Source of the DNA: Clostridia bacterium
GTDB lineage: Bacteria; Bacillota; Clostridia; Oscillospirales; CAG-382
Length of the DNA: 61,628 nt
NCBI GenBank assembly: GCA_017620655.1
Contig: JAGAUT010000036.1
Span: 1 to 61,628 of the forward strand
Direction of reading: 5' to 3'
Position 1 is the stretch's first letter, and each line of letters opens with the position of its first letter. Positions 15,229 through 24,176 of this stretch are shown here, one piece after another. The notes under the pieces are model-generated. The model saw nothing but the letters and a program-made list of their open reading frames with translations. It searched no databases and was not told the DNA's origin. The translations under genes and the position numbers were made by a program.

Positions 15229-15752
15229 ATTTTCTTGAAAAATGTACGGTATTCATTATGCCTTTGATTTTGGTTTGCGTAGCTTTTATGCTTTTGCTTT
15301 CCAAAAGAGAATTGGTTATAAGTTTCATGGACGGCGCAAGGGAAGGGATGGCAACATGTATAAACCTGTTGCCGACATTGCTTTTGATTATGTGTGGTGT
15401 TTCGGCATTGTTTTCAAGCGGCGGGGTTGATGTTCTGTGCAGCATTTTCAGACCAGTGCTTACATTTCTCGGTGTTCCTGAGGAATTGCTTCCCTCAATT
15501 ATTCTACGTCCATTTTCCGGAAGCGGTGTTACTGCCGTTGCCGATAGACTGTTCAAGGAAATCGGCGCAGACAGTTATGTTGCCAAAACCGCCTGCCTTC
15601 TTATGGGTGCGACGGATACAATTATATATACGCTGAGTGTATACTTTTCTGCAGCAAATATAAAAAAGACGCGGTATGCACTGCCCGCGTCTTTTGTGGT
15701 GTTTTTGTTCAGTATTATCGTATCTGTGTTAATCGGCAGAAAGCTTCTGTAA
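15225..15752 (+). CDS. spmB: Spore maturation protein B
   Basis: A 175-aa membrane protein with the 'LLPTLLLIMCGVSAL', 'RPFSGSGVTAVADRL' and 'LLMGATDTIIYTLSVYF' blocks of SpmB. The start is GTG 15225, chosen because GGAGG (15212-15216) is 8 bases upstream and it overlaps the spmA stop. A TTG further upstream is in frame but sits on the SD. Its last 24 bases overlap the end of the convergent MATE gene; no terminator separates them. Function is with SpmA in spore core dehydration. Confidence 0.93.
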   Translation: MNFLEKCTVFIMPLILVCVAFMLLLSKRELVISFMDGAREGMATCINLLPTLLLIMCGVSALFSSGGVDVLCSIFRPVLTFLGVPEELLPSIILRPFSGSGVTAVADRLFKEIGADSYVAKTACLLMGATDTIIYTLSVYFSAANIKKTRYALPASFVVFLFSIIVSVLIGRKLL

Positions 15753-17138
15753 ATTGTTTTCGTCGACAATGTTCTGTGCCCATGCCCCTTTAGCAATGAG
15801 ATAAAACCCAATAATAACCTTGAAGATTTCAATTCCAAGACTAAGTGCATATAACGGAACAATGTGAAGGTTTGTGAAATTTGCCAGAATAAAAGTAAAA
15901 GGAACACTTATGCAAAGCATGTAAACACTGTCAAAAATAAATGTGATAACAGTTTTTCCGCCGCTGCGTATTGCAAAGTAAAATGCATTCATTAGTGCGT
16001 TGAACGGCAGATAAACTGCATAACAGATGATAAATGATGTAGCCATGTGCTTGACAGCCGCTTCTGTGTTGTAAATCTCAGGGAATAACGGTGCAATAAA
16101 AATTAGAATACTTCCCATAAATACTGCAATTGCAAAGGAAAGAAAAGTCATTTTAATGTTTGTTTCTTTCGCCTCTTCGATTTTTCCGGCACCGAGTAAA
16201 CCGCCGACAATAATTGAAATTGCAGAACCGAATGCAATTACCGATACCATGAATACGTTGGATATTGTAGAAGTAATGTTGGCAGCGGCAACAACGTCAA
16301 GTCCTCTTACGGCGTAGGCGTTGTTCAGTAATGCTATGCCAAGTGACCAGCAGAATTCATTAAGAAGCAGGGGAATGGCCTTGGGCATGATTCTCTTTAC
16401 TGTTTCAAACTTTATGATAAAGTTTCTGTATAAACTTTTGATAAAAGCGAACTCCGATCTTTTTGCGTGGCAAACAGCAACAGTTATGATGCACTCAACG
16501 AATCTTGATAATACAGTAGCGATTGCCGCACCTGAAACGCCAAGCTTCGGAAAACCGAAGTTTCCGAAAATCAGAAAATAGTTGAAAGCAAGATTTACTA
16601 AAACTGCAATAATGCCCGATACCATTGGAATTACCGGTCTTTCAACCTCTCTTAGTGTTCCGCCGTAAACCTGAGCAATTACAAACGGTATAAGACCGAA
16701 AAGCATTATTGAAAGGTAGTTCTTTCCTTCAGATAATGCAAGCTCCAAGTTCATTTTCTCCGAGCCCTCATGAAGATATGAGTTTATCAGAGTTTCTCCT
16801 GCAAAAGAGAAAATCAAAATTGCGGCAAAAAGGATAATAACGGCAGAGACAAGCTTTAATCGTATTGTTTCTCTGATTCCGTTGTTGTCTGATTTGCCGT
16901 AGTACTGGGCAGTGAAAATACCTACGCCGCTTATAATACCGAAAATTGCAAGGTTAAATACAAACAGAATCTGATTTACAATAGCAACAGCAGACATCTG
17001 CTCGGTACCAACAGTTCCGACCATTATGTTGTCAACCATGTTTACAAGGTTTGTGATTCCGTTTTGAAGCATGATTGGAAAAACAAGCATCATAACTTTT
17101 TTATAAAAAGCTTTGTCACCTATAAACTTTTTTAACAT
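15729..17138 (-). CDS. MATE-family multidrug/Na+ antiporter
   Basis: A 469-aa polytopic protein with about 12 hydrophobic segments. N-terminal 'LVFPIMLQNGITNLVNMVDN' and 'VGTVGTEQMSAVAIVNQI' are typical MATE sequence, and the halves are pseudo-symmetrical. The family exports cationic drugs and metabolites in exchange for Na+ or H+. AAAGGA 8 bases upstream selects ATG 17138; the in-frame ATG at 17162 has no SD and lies in the tRNA terminator. The tRNA-Pro gene is directly upstream on the same strand but separated by a terminator. Confidence 0.92.
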   Translation of the reverse strand: MLKKFIGDKAFYKKVMMLVFPIMLQNGITNLVNMVDNIMVGTVGTEQMSAVAIVNQILFVFNLAIFGIISGVGIFTAQYYGKSDNNGIRETIRLKLVSAVIILFAAILIFSFAGETLINSYLHEGSEKMNLELALSEGKNYLSIMLFGLIPFVIAQVYGGTLREVERPVIPMVSGIIAVLVNLAFNYFLIFGNFGFPKLGVSGAAIATVLSRFVECIITVAVCHAKRSEFAFIKSLYRNFIIKFETVKRIMPKAIPLLLNEFCWSLGIALLNNAYAVRGLDVVAAANITSTISNVFMVSVIAFGSAISIIVGGLLGAGKIEEAKETNIKMTFLSFAIAVFMGSILIFIAPLFPEIYNTEAAVKHMATSFIICYAVYLPFNALMNAFYFAIRSGGKTVITFIFDSVYMLCISVPFTFILANFTNLHIVPLYALSLGIEIFKVIIGFYLIAKGAWAQNIVDENNLQKLSAD

Positions 17139-17162
17139 AAATCTTTTCCTTTCTGGAGGCAT

Positions 17163-17192
17163 AAAAAAAGTCTCAGCAAACAGCCGAGACTT
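17163..17192 (-). terminator. Terminator after tRNA-Pro
   Basis: On the minus strand AAGTCTCGGC...GCTGAGACTT is followed by a run of T (the A tract at 17162-17168). It ends the tRNA transcript just before the MATE gene. Confidence 0.88.
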
Positions 17193-17198
17193 TTGAAC

Positions 17199-17274
17199 TG
17201 GTCTGAGTGGCGGGACTTGAACCCACGGCCTCTACCACCCCAAGGTAGCGCTCTACCACCTGAGCCACACCCAG
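17199..17274 (-). tRNA. tRNA-Pro (anticodon GGG)
   Basis: Read on the minus strand: acceptor CTGGGTG pairs with CACTCAG, D arm GCTC...GAGC, anticodon stem CTACC/GGTAG enclosing TTGGGGT (anticodon GGG), T arm GTGGG-TTCAAGT-CCCGC, discriminator A and an encoded CCA. All arms pair, with one G-T in the acceptor stem and one in the T stem. The tRNA is 76 nt long. Confidence 0.96.
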
Positions 17275-17443
17275 ATACCAATATGTTGTGAAGGGGTCTT
17301 GCTCACAACGTTTGATATTATAGCATAACGAATTTTGTTTGTCAATAGTAATTTTGAAAAAAATTGAAATTTTTATCTTCGCTGTTTTCCGGTGTATCCA
17401 TGTGGTTTTCATGGATATTTTTATACTTTTTTCGGAAAAGCTA

Positions 17444-17474
17444 TTGACAATCACTGTACTATATGGTATAGTAC
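17444..17474 (+). promoter_or_regulatory. Promoter and GntR-type operator
   Basis: TTGACA (17444-17449) and TATAGT (17467-17472), 17-bp spacer. The perfect palindrome GTACTATA-TGG-TATAGTAC (17456-17474) fills the spacer and the -10, and further GTAC words follow at about 17481 and 17496. This is the expected geometry for autorepression by the adjacent YtrA-type GntR regulator. Confidence 0.85.
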
Positions 17475-17539
17475 AGATAGTACAAGTGGATACACGGTAC
17501 AATGTGCACATAAGATCAGGAAAGGGGAGTGACGTAAAT

Positions 17540-17917
17540 ATGTTCAAACTCGACTATAGCGACGGCAAGCCGATATATGAGCAGATAAAGGATAACTTTA
17601 AGCAGCTCATTATAGAAGGCGTTCTAAAAACAGATGACAGAATACCGTCTGTTCGTGAGCTTGCAATCTCTATGGCAATTAATCCCAACACAATACAGAA
17701 GGCGTATAAAGAGCTTGAATTTGAAGGGTATGTGTATTCGGTAAGGGCAAAGGGTGTCTTTGTCGCATCAATTGACAACATTGTTCAGGAAAAGAATACA
17801 GATAAACTCTATAAGAATCTTGAAGATGCCGTAAGAGAGCTTTACTTTGTCGGTGAAGATAAAGAGAAGCTTATTGACACAATATCAAAATTTTACGAAA
17901 GGGGAAGTCTTACATGA
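17540..17917 (+). CDS. GntR/YtrA-type transcriptional repressor
   Basis: A 125-aa protein: winged-helix DNA-binding domain (residues about 8-75, with PIYEQIKDNFKQLI, the VRELAISMAINPNTIQKAY recognition helix and a wing) and a short C-terminal dimerisation helix. This short form is the YtrA subfamily, which represses ABC-transporter operons and dissociates on a still poorly defined envelope or antibiotic signal. AAAGGGGAG precedes ATG 17540 by 10 bases; the frame is open further upstream but that part covers the promoter. It overlaps the ATPase gene by 4 bases (ATGA). Confidence 0.93.
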   Translation: MFKLDYSDGKPIYEQIKDNFKQLIIEGVLKTDDRIPSVRELAISMAINPNTIQKAYKELEFEGYVYSVRAKGVFVASIDNIVQEKNTDKLYKNLEDAVRELYFVGEDKEKLIDTISKFYERGSLT

Positions 17918-18816
17918 TTAACGCAGCAGGCGTAGTGAAAACTTTTGGTAACTTTAAAGCACTTGACGGTCTTTCGCTTCATGTAAAGAAGGGCTCTGTT
18001 TACGGTCTTGTAGGCCCAAACGGTGCAGGAAAAACCACAATTATCAAAACCATTATGGGCGTTTACAGAGCAGATGAAGGCGAAGTGCGTATTGACAGTG
18101 AAATAACATATGAAAATAAAGATATTAAGAAAAAGGTAATCTGCATTTCCGACGACTTGTTCTTTTATCCTACATACTCCATTATGGATACAGCAAAGCT
18201 TTATGCCGGAATATATCCTGAATGGAGTTGGGAAAAGTTCGATAAAATGAAGGAAGTCTTCAAAATTGATACCAAGAAAAAGGTAAGACGCCTTTCAAAA
18301 GGCATGCAGAAGCAGGTAGCTTTCTGGTTAGGACTTGCTTCGCAGCCCGAAGTTATGATACTTGATGAGCCGGTTGACGGACTTGACCCTGTAATGAGAA
18401 GAAATGTGTGGAAGCTCATGCTTCAGGCTGTTGCCGAAAAGGAAATGACGGTACTTGTATCAAGCCATAACCTTCGTGAACTTGAGGATGTGTGCGACTA
18501 TGTCGGTATACTCCATGAAGGAAAGGTTGTAATTGAAAAGTCTCTTGACGATATCAGAGGAAATATTCATAAGCTTCAGGTTGCTTTTTCCGACAGAGGA
18601 TTTCCCGATGCACTTGATACAAAACTTGAAATACTCAATAAAACAGGCTTTGGCAGCGTAAATATGCTTATCGTTAAGGGTGATTCCGATGAAGTCTTAA
18701 AGACTGTCGGCGAATATAACCCTGTCGTCTGCGACATTCTTCCTCTGACACTTGAAGAGGTATTTATCTATGAATTGGGAGGTATGGGCTATGAGTTTGA
18801 AACAATCCTGCTTTAA
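17914..18816 (+). CDS. ABC transporter ATP-binding protein (YtrB-like)
   Basis: A 300-aa ATPase subunit. Walker A is GPNGAGKT (34-41), signature LSKGM (127-131), Walker B VMILDEP (147-153), H-loop His185. The approximately 80-aa C-terminal extension is typical of BcrA/YtrB-type drug- or lantibiotic-linked exporters. It is translationally coupled to the GntR gene upstream and overlaps the permease downstream by 26 bp, so the three form one operon. Confidence 0.95.
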   Translation: MINAAGVVKTFGNFKALDGLSLHVKKGSVYGLVGPNGAGKTTIIKTIMGVYRADEGEVRIDSEITYENKDIKKKVICISDDLFFYPTYSIMDTAKLYAGIYPEWSWEKFDKMKEVFKIDTKKKVRRLSKGMQKQVAFWLGLASQPEVMILDEPVDGLDPVMRRNVWKLMLQAVAEKEMTVLVSSHNLRELEDVCDYVGILHEGKVVIEKSLDDIRGNIHKLQVAFSDRGFPDALDTKLEILNKTGFGSVNMLIVKGDSDEVLKTVGEYNPVVCDILPLTLEEVFIYELGGMGYEFETILL

Positions 18817-20938
18817 ATCAATAGTAAAATGTGACCTGAAACGCTCGTGGTGGATAAGTGCCCTTGCAGCATTGTTTATATTTATGACATCCACATCTCC
18901 GTTGTTTGATTATGCGTATAACCGATATGATTTCTACAGCAGTTATACACGATACGAAGATGCCGTTGATTTTGCCGAAATGATGTTCGGTAACTATGCG
19001 ATTGGCATGTGCATTTCTGCATTTGTTGTTCTGTACTTGTTCTCATATATCAATAAGGTGAATTCGGTTTCGTTTTTCCATTCATTGCCGGCAACAAGAA
19101 ATTCACTTCTTGCTTCTCACATAACATCAGGCGTTATTCTTGTGACGGCACCGATGCTTATAAACACGCTCATTTCTTTGTTTGCAGTCGGCAGAGGAGT
19201 CAAGGCTTCGTGGATACTTATAAGCTTTTGTATTTATCTGCTCTATAGCTTTGTAGTGTTCGGTGTAACACTTGTTGTGTCGATGCTTACGGGCGTATCT
19301 ATCGCCAGTGCCATTTTTACATTGGTTGTTGCACTTCTCCCACTGTTTATTATAACATTTATATCGGAACTTTGTAACAGCTATCTCTACGGTTTTGCAG
19401 GCTTTGAGCCTTTTGAAAGCATACTGATAAACTATATTTATCTGACACCCGAGGCTCTCATGTCACCCAAAGCAATTATTTACGTAATTCTAATTGCTGT
19501 TCTCGTGGCACTCTCTTTCTTGATTTATAATAAGAGACATCTCGAAAACTATGGAGAAATAATTGCTTTTTCTGGACTCAAAGGCTTATTTAAAGTACTT
19601 TTCGGTCTTTGTGCGGGTGTTCTCGGATACTACTATTTTGAAGCGTTCTGGGGAATTTCCAGCATATTGACAATGCTGGTGTTTGGCACCCTCGGTGTTA
19701 TTATAGCTCATATGCTTGCAAATAAGAGCGTAAGCCTCAAAGGCGTTTTGAAGCCTCTTGCAATTACTGCGGCGTTTGTACTTGCTTTGTTTGTTGTATT
19801 ATTATTTGAAGTTTTCGGTTATGAAAATAGAATGCCTGATATTGATTATATCAAATATGTTGATATCGGTGACCTCTATTATGAAGATTACACTTATGTT
19901 GACAGCGATATCTACGGAGAGAACCGAATAAGGGTCAAGAAGAAGGATCCATTCGTTCCTCACTTTAGAAGCGAAGAAGAAATACAGCTATTCCTTGATT
20001 TGCATAAGTATGCGATTGATACTCAGAGTGAAAATGATATATGGGATGATGATTTCTTTATCCCTTCTTACCGGATAACGGAAAGAAGGCATTTCAAAAT
20101 TGAGTATACCCTTAAGAATGGCAGTGTAATGACACGTTCCTATTACCTGCCAAAAGCAGAGCTTGATGCTTATACCTCAAGAATCTACAGCTCTGATACT
20201 TACAGAAAGTGGAAGTATCCCGTTCTTGACGGTGTTGAAAAGATCTATAAGTCTGTCGGCGTGTATGACGAAAGAACTTTCTATAACGATGAGTATGTGC
20301 GCCTTTCGGCACAGACTGATGCTGCTCAGAAGCTAATTGAAGCTGTTCGTAAGGATCGAGAAAATATTTCTTATGAAAAAATGCTGATGAATGAATATGG
20401 AAACCTTGTAACGGTAGAACTTAATTATACAACAACATACGTTTCCAATGAGGGTAAGGAATTCCAGGTTGAACAGTCTGACAGCTATACAATCGGCAAA
20501 TACGATGTCAATACATGGTCACTTCTTGAAGAACTAAATCTCTTTGAAGATAAAAGAACGATAACGGCTCAGGACGTAAAGAGCGTTGATGTATTTGCAG
20601 ATGAATATATCTCGTCTGAAATCGTGGAAATGCCTGATATTGCAAGATATCCTGCAAGTGCAGCACGTATGGAATCAGTGTCGGTTACTTATGAATACGA
20701 CTATAAGTACCGTAACGGAAACAATAAGAATTTCATTGAGAGACAGGATGTAGAAATATTGTACGACTTTTACATGAATTATCATAATGACGTTGTACCC
20801 GACGGCGAGGATTATGTTGTTCTTTCAATAGTTCTTAAAATGCAGGATGATACCTCCAGAAGCCGACAGATTGTGATGCCGGTAAATAAATTACCCGAAA
20901 ACCTTAGGTTCATAGAAGACTTCTATGCCGAAAGGTAA
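18791..20938 (+). CDS. ABC transporter permease with large extracytoplasmic domain
   Basis: A 715-aa protein. Residues 1-355 hold about 8 membrane segments, including the ABC-2-like 'YINKVNSVSFFHSLPATRNSL' block. Residues about 360-715 form a large, acidic, Tyr/Asp-rich domain with a YNTTY-like beta pattern, presumably outside the membrane. GGGAGGT 7 bases upstream selects ATG 18791; an earlier ATG (18752) lacks an SD and lies well inside the ATPase gene. It is the last gene of the GntR-ABC operon. Substrate unknown; self-protection or envelope stress is the usual context for YtrA-controlled systems. Confidence 0.85.
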   Translation: MSLKQSCFKSIVKCDLKRSWWISALAALFIFMTSTSPLFDYAYNRYDFYSSYTRYEDAVDFAEMMFGNYAIGMCISAFVVLYLFSYINKVNSVSFFHSLPATRNSLLASHITSGVILVTAPMLINTLISLFAVGRGVKASWILISFCIYLLYSFVVFGVTLVVSMLTGVSIASAIFTLVVALLPLFIITFISELCNSYLYGFAGFEPFESILINYIYLTPEALMSPKAIIYVILIAVLVALSFLIYNKRHLENYGEIIAFSGLKGLFKVLFGLCAGVLGYYYFEAFWGISSILTMLVFGTLGVIIAHMLANKSVSLKGVLKPLAITAAFVLALFVVLLFEVFGYENRMPDIDYIKYVDIGDLYYEDYTYVDSDIYGENRIRVKKKDPFVPHFRSEEEIQLFLDLHKYAIDTQSENDIWDDDFFIPSYRITERRHFKIEYTLKNGSVMTRSYYLPKAELDAYTSRIYSSDTYRKWKYPVLDGVEKIYKSVGVYDERTFYNDEYVRLSAQTDAAQKLIEAVRKDRENISYEKMLMNEYGNLVTVELNYTTTYVSNEGKEFQVEQSDSYTIGKYDVNTWSLLEELNLFEDKRTITAQDVKSVDVFADEYISSEIVEMPDIARYPASAARMESVSVTYEYDYKYRNGNNKNFIERQDVEILYDFYMNYHNDVVPDGEDYVVLSIVLKMQDDTSRSRQIVMPVNKLPENLRFIEDFYAER

Positions 20939-20952
20939 TCTCCTTTATGAAG

Positions 20953-20978
20953 GGCCGCCGAAAGGCGGTCTTTCTTTT
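20953..20978 (+). terminator. Terminator of the GntR-ABC operon
   Basis: GGCCGCC (20953-20959), GAAA tetraloop, GGCGGTC (20964-20970), then TTTCTTTT. Confidence 0.9.
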
Positions 20979-21000
20979 GCAATCTTTTTTTCTTTTGCTA

Positions 21001-21029
21001 TTGAAAAAGAGGAAAATTTGTGATACAAT
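21001..21029 (+). promoter_or_regulatory. Sigma-A promoter of the cca operon
   Basis: TTGAAA (21001-21006) and TACAAT (21024-21029) with 17-bp spacing, 35 bp before the TTG start of cca. Confidence 0.75.
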
Positions 21030-21063
21030 ATGTTTTAATGTAAAATAGGGGCGGTGTTGTAAT

Positions 21064-22254
21064 TTGAATTTTCCCGAATATGTCGCTTTTACCCTCGACA
21101 GACTCGAAGAAAAGGGTTACAGCGCATACCTTGTAGGCGGATGTGTCAGGGATTATATAATGGGGATTGAACCTCATGATTTCGATGTAACAACAAGTGC
21201 AAGTCCCGAAGAAATAGAAGAATGCTTTTCCGACGTCAAAACCCTTGATATCGGCAAGAAACACGGCACAATTTCAATTGTTTTTGACAAGGAAGTCGTA
21301 GAGGTTACAACCTACCGGATAGACGGTGAATATAAGGACTCGCGTCATCCCGAAAGCGTTACCTTTACAGATAGAATCGAGGACGATCTTGCAAGACGGG
21401 ATTTTACAATGAACGCCATTGCGTACTCTCCTAAGAGAGGCTTTGTTGACCCCTTTGACGGCAGAGGGGACATTGAGAATAACAGAATCGTCTGTGTCGG
21501 AAATCCACGGGTGAGATTTGAAGAGGATGCTCTAAGAATTCTTCGTGCACTCAGGTTTTCTTCAAGACTTGGATTTTTTGTCGAAGAGAACACAAAGCGT
21601 GCAATTCTTGAAAAAAAGAATTTGCTTCTCAATATCGCTTTTGAGAGGGTAAACAGTGAATTTGTCGGTATACTCGACGGCAATTTTTCGGCGGGCATAA
21701 TTGCAGAATACATAGAAGTATTCCGTACCTTGATTCCGTCGCTTACGAGCGTAGATTATCCGAGTATTGATAATGCTAAAAACTATAGTCTCACAGTTAA
21801 GCTTTGCCTTTTCTTTTCACATTTTGAGGACTCTAAAGAACTTGAGACTCTGATGAAGAAAATGAAATTTGACAATGCAACTGTTAAAACAGTTACAAGT
21901 GTTGTTTCGTTGTTCAATGATTATTTTTCAAAATTTAAGAACAGCGACATAAAGCGTGCCGTGTCGAAAATAGGTGTTGACAATACTCAGATTCTTTATC
22001 AGTCACTTTACTGTCATACCAATAACAGCGCGCACATTGTTGCGCTTCAGCATTTGGCGGAATTTGTAGGTGAAGGTGCCTGCATGTGTATTTCTGCACT
22101 AAATGTTAAGGGTAATGAGATTATTGATAAATATAAAATTAATCCTTCGATAACGGGCAAAATTTTGTCAAATCTTTTAAATGACGTAATTGAAGAAAAT
22201 ATTCCAAATGACAACGCTGTTCTTCTTGAACAGGCAAAACTTTATATCAGGTAA
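21064..22254 (+). CDS. cca: CCA-adding tRNA nucleotidyltransferase
   Basis: A 396-aa protein starting at TTG 21064 (GGGGCGGTG about 8 bases upstream). The N-terminal 'YLVGGCVRDYIMG...PHDFDVTTSA' holds the GG-motif and the two catalytic Asp of class II CCA enzymes; 'ARRDFTMNAIAY' and the 'EEDALRILRALRFSSRLGF' template region follow. It repairs or adds the 3' CCA end of tRNAs. The tail after residue 270 is more variable, as usual. It starts a run of housekeeping genes including miaA, another tRNA-modifying enzyme. Confidence 0.95.
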   Translation: MNFPEYVAFTLDRLEEKGYSAYLVGGCVRDYIMGIEPHDFDVTTSASPEEIEECFSDVKTLDIGKKHGTISIVFDKEVVEVTTYRIDGEYKDSRHPESVTFTDRIEDDLARRDFTMNAIAYSPKRGFVDPFDGRGDIENNRIVCVGNPRVRFEEDALRILRALRFSSRLGFFVEENTKRAILEKKNLLLNIAFERVNSEFVGILDGNFSAGIIAEYIEVFRTLIPSLTSVDYPSIDNAKNYSLTVKLCLFFSHFEDSKELETLMKKMKFDNATVKTVTSVVSLFNDYFSKFKNSDIKRAVSKIGVDNTQILYQSLYCHTNNSAHIVALQHLAEFVGEGACMCISALNVKGNEIIDKYKINPSITGKILSNLLNDVIEENIPNDNAVLLEQAKLYIR

Positions 22255-22273
22255 CCCAAGGAGCGTCTTTCCC

Positions 22274-23224
22274 ATGCAGAACAAGCAACTAAGAGGAACA
22301 ATTTACATACTTATGGCAACAATAATTTGGGGCAGTACATTTGTTGCTCAGTCATCGGTGTCCGAGAAAATTCCCACATTTACTTTTCAGGGAATCAGAA
22401 GCCTTGTAGGAGTAATTTTTCTTGCGGTGCTTTCGCTTATCCTTGATATGATTTCAAAAAAACGAGGAACTTATCAAGAGCCGTCTCGTCAGGAAACCAA
22501 ACTTCTTCTTGGCGGGGGTCTTGTTTGTGGAATCGTCCTGTTCGGTGCAATGAATCTTCAGCAGTTTGGTATGCATTACGGAACTGAAGCAGGTAAAGCC
22601 GGGTTTATTACGGCAATGTATATGCTTATTGTTCCAGTACTCGGACTTTTTCTCAAAAAAAAGGTGCCTGTCAATGTTCTTGCTGGTATTTGTATGGCCG
22701 TTGTAGGTCTTTTCCTTCTCTGTATGTCTGACGGAATGCAGGGGTTTGTAAAGGGTGATATTTATGTTATGCTGTGCGCTGTTGTTTTCGCAGTACATAT
22801 AATGTTTGTTGATTATTTCGCACCAAAAGTGGATGGAGTTAAACTTTCTCTTATTCAATTTATTGTTGCCGGTGTCATCTCTTGCATATGTATGTTTATT
22901 TTTGATAAACCGAATGTCAATGATATCTATCTGGCACGATGGGAAATTCTTTATGCCGGCATCGGTTCGACGGGTATTGCTTATACGCTTCAGATAGTTG
23001 GACAAAAGTATTCACCGCCAACACTTGCTTCTCTTGTTATGAGTTTTGAGTCTGTGTTTGCAATGCTGTCTGAGATTGTGGTATTTTTGATTGTTCCAAC
23101 ATTTGGCGGCGGAGTTCTTTCGCTTCCAAATACCAAGGAAGTTATCGGATGTATAATTATGTTTACAGCAATAATGCTCGCTCAGTTTGAATTTCCGGGT
23201 AAAAGTAAAAAGATAACGGAGTAG
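22274..23224 (+). CDS. EamA/DMT-family transporter
   Basis: A 316-aa protein with ten hydrophobic segments in two EamA repeats (first 'TIYILMATIIWGSTFVAQSS', second 'GIGSTGIAYTLQIVGQKY'). DMT proteins export amino acids or metabolites across the cytoplasmic membrane; substrate unknown. The start is ATG 22274, placed by AAGGAG 10 bases upstream; the frame extends upstream into cca but without an SD. It follows cca by 19 bp and precedes miaA by 7 bp, so it is cotranscribed with both. Confidence 0.92.
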   Translation: MQNKQLRGTIYILMATIIWGSTFVAQSSVSEKIPTFTFQGIRSLVGVIFLAVLSLILDMISKKRGTYQEPSRQETKLLLGGGLVCGIVLFGAMNLQQFGMHYGTEAGKAGFITAMYMLIVPVLGLFLKKKVPVNVLAGICMAVVGLFLLCMSDGMQGFVKGDIYVMLCAVVFAVHIMFVDYFAPKVDGVKLSLIQFIVAGVISCICMFIFDKPNVNDIYLARWEILYAGIGSTGIAYTLQIVGQKYSPPTLASLVMSFESVFAMLSEIVVFLIVPTFGGGVLSLPNTKEVIGCIIMFTAIMLAQFEFPGKSKKITE

Positions 23225-23231
23225 ATTTATT

Positions 23232-24176
23232 TTGAAAAAAATGTTGGCTGTCGTGGGGCCTACCGCTTCCGGTAAAAGTGATCTTGCAGTTGCTCTTTGC
23301 AAAAAATACGGCGGTGAGGTTGTTTCCTGCGATTCTATGCAGATTTATAAAAAAATGAATATAGGTACTGCAAAGCCGACGGATGAAGAAATGCAAGGCG
23401 TAAGGCATCATCTCATTGACTTTCTTGAGCCGGGTACCGAGTATTCTGTTTCGGATTATGTTGCCGATGCAGGTAAGTGTGTAAAAGAACTTGAAGTCAG
23501 GGGAGTCATTCCCGTGTTTTGCGGAGGAACAGGTCTTTATATTGATTCTTTCGTTTCGGGACTTGAATATGCAGACTTTGAGAACAATCCCGATATTAGA
23601 AAGAGACTTGAAGAAGAATTTGCTAAGGATGGCATCGACGGAATTTTTGAGCGTCTAAAAAAGTGTGATCCCATAAGTGCTGAAGGTATTGATTTTCATA
23701 ACACAAAAAGAGTCATTCGTGCCCTTGAAGTTTATGAAACAACCGGTGTGACTATGTCTGAATGGAATCGACGTTCAAAAATTAATGCTAAGAAAAAAGA
23801 CTGTCTGATAATTGGTCTTGACTATGAAGACAGACAGATGCTTTATGACCGAATAGATCGTCGTGTAGATATAATGCTCGGCAGGGGTCTGCTTGACGAG
23901 ACAAAGAGCTTGCTTGAAGAAGGTCTTTTGACATCGAAAACGGCTTCTCAGGCTATTGCATATAAGGAGTTTATGCCTTATTTTGACGGTACTGATGCTC
24001 TGGAAAACTGCATCGAGATTTTAAAGCGTAATTCCAGAAGATATGCAAAACGCCAGCTTACATGGTTTAAGCGAAATAAGGATATTAAGTGGATATACAG
24101 GGACAATAAGTCTTTCGATGAAGTGCTTGAATGTGCCTGTGGATATGTGGATAACTATCTTTCGGAGGAATGTTGA
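23232..24176 (+). CDS. miaA: tRNA dimethylallyltransferase
   Basis: A 314-aa enzyme that prenylates A37 of tRNAs reading UNN codons. The P-loop GPTASGKS is at residues 9-16, with 'VSCDSMQIYKKMNIGTAKP' and 'FCGGTGLYIDSFVSG' following, all characteristic of MiaA. TTG 23232 is chosen over ATG 23241 because AACGGAG ends 10 bases before it; the difference is three residues. Its stop shares a base with the next start. Confidence 0.95.
   Translation: MKKMLAVVGPTASGKSDLAVALCKKYGGEVVSCDSMQIYKKMNIGTAKPTDEEMQGVRHHLIDFLEPGTEYSVSDYVADAGKCVKELEVRGVIPVFCGGTGLYIDSFVSGLEYADFENNPDIRKRLEEEFAKDGIDGIFERLKKCDPISAEGIDFHNTKRVIRALEVYETTGVTMSEWNRRSKINAKKKDCLIIGLDYEDRQMLYDRIDRRVDIMLGRGLLDETKSLLEEGLLTSKTASQAIAYKEFMPYFDGTDALENCIEILKRNSRRYAKRQLTWFKRNKDIKWIYRDNKSFDEVLECACGYVDNYLSEEC

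Noticed and set aside
17339..17539. N-terminal extension of the GntR regulator
   Set aside because: The open frame covers the promoter and operator; the SD and family alignment place the start at 17540.
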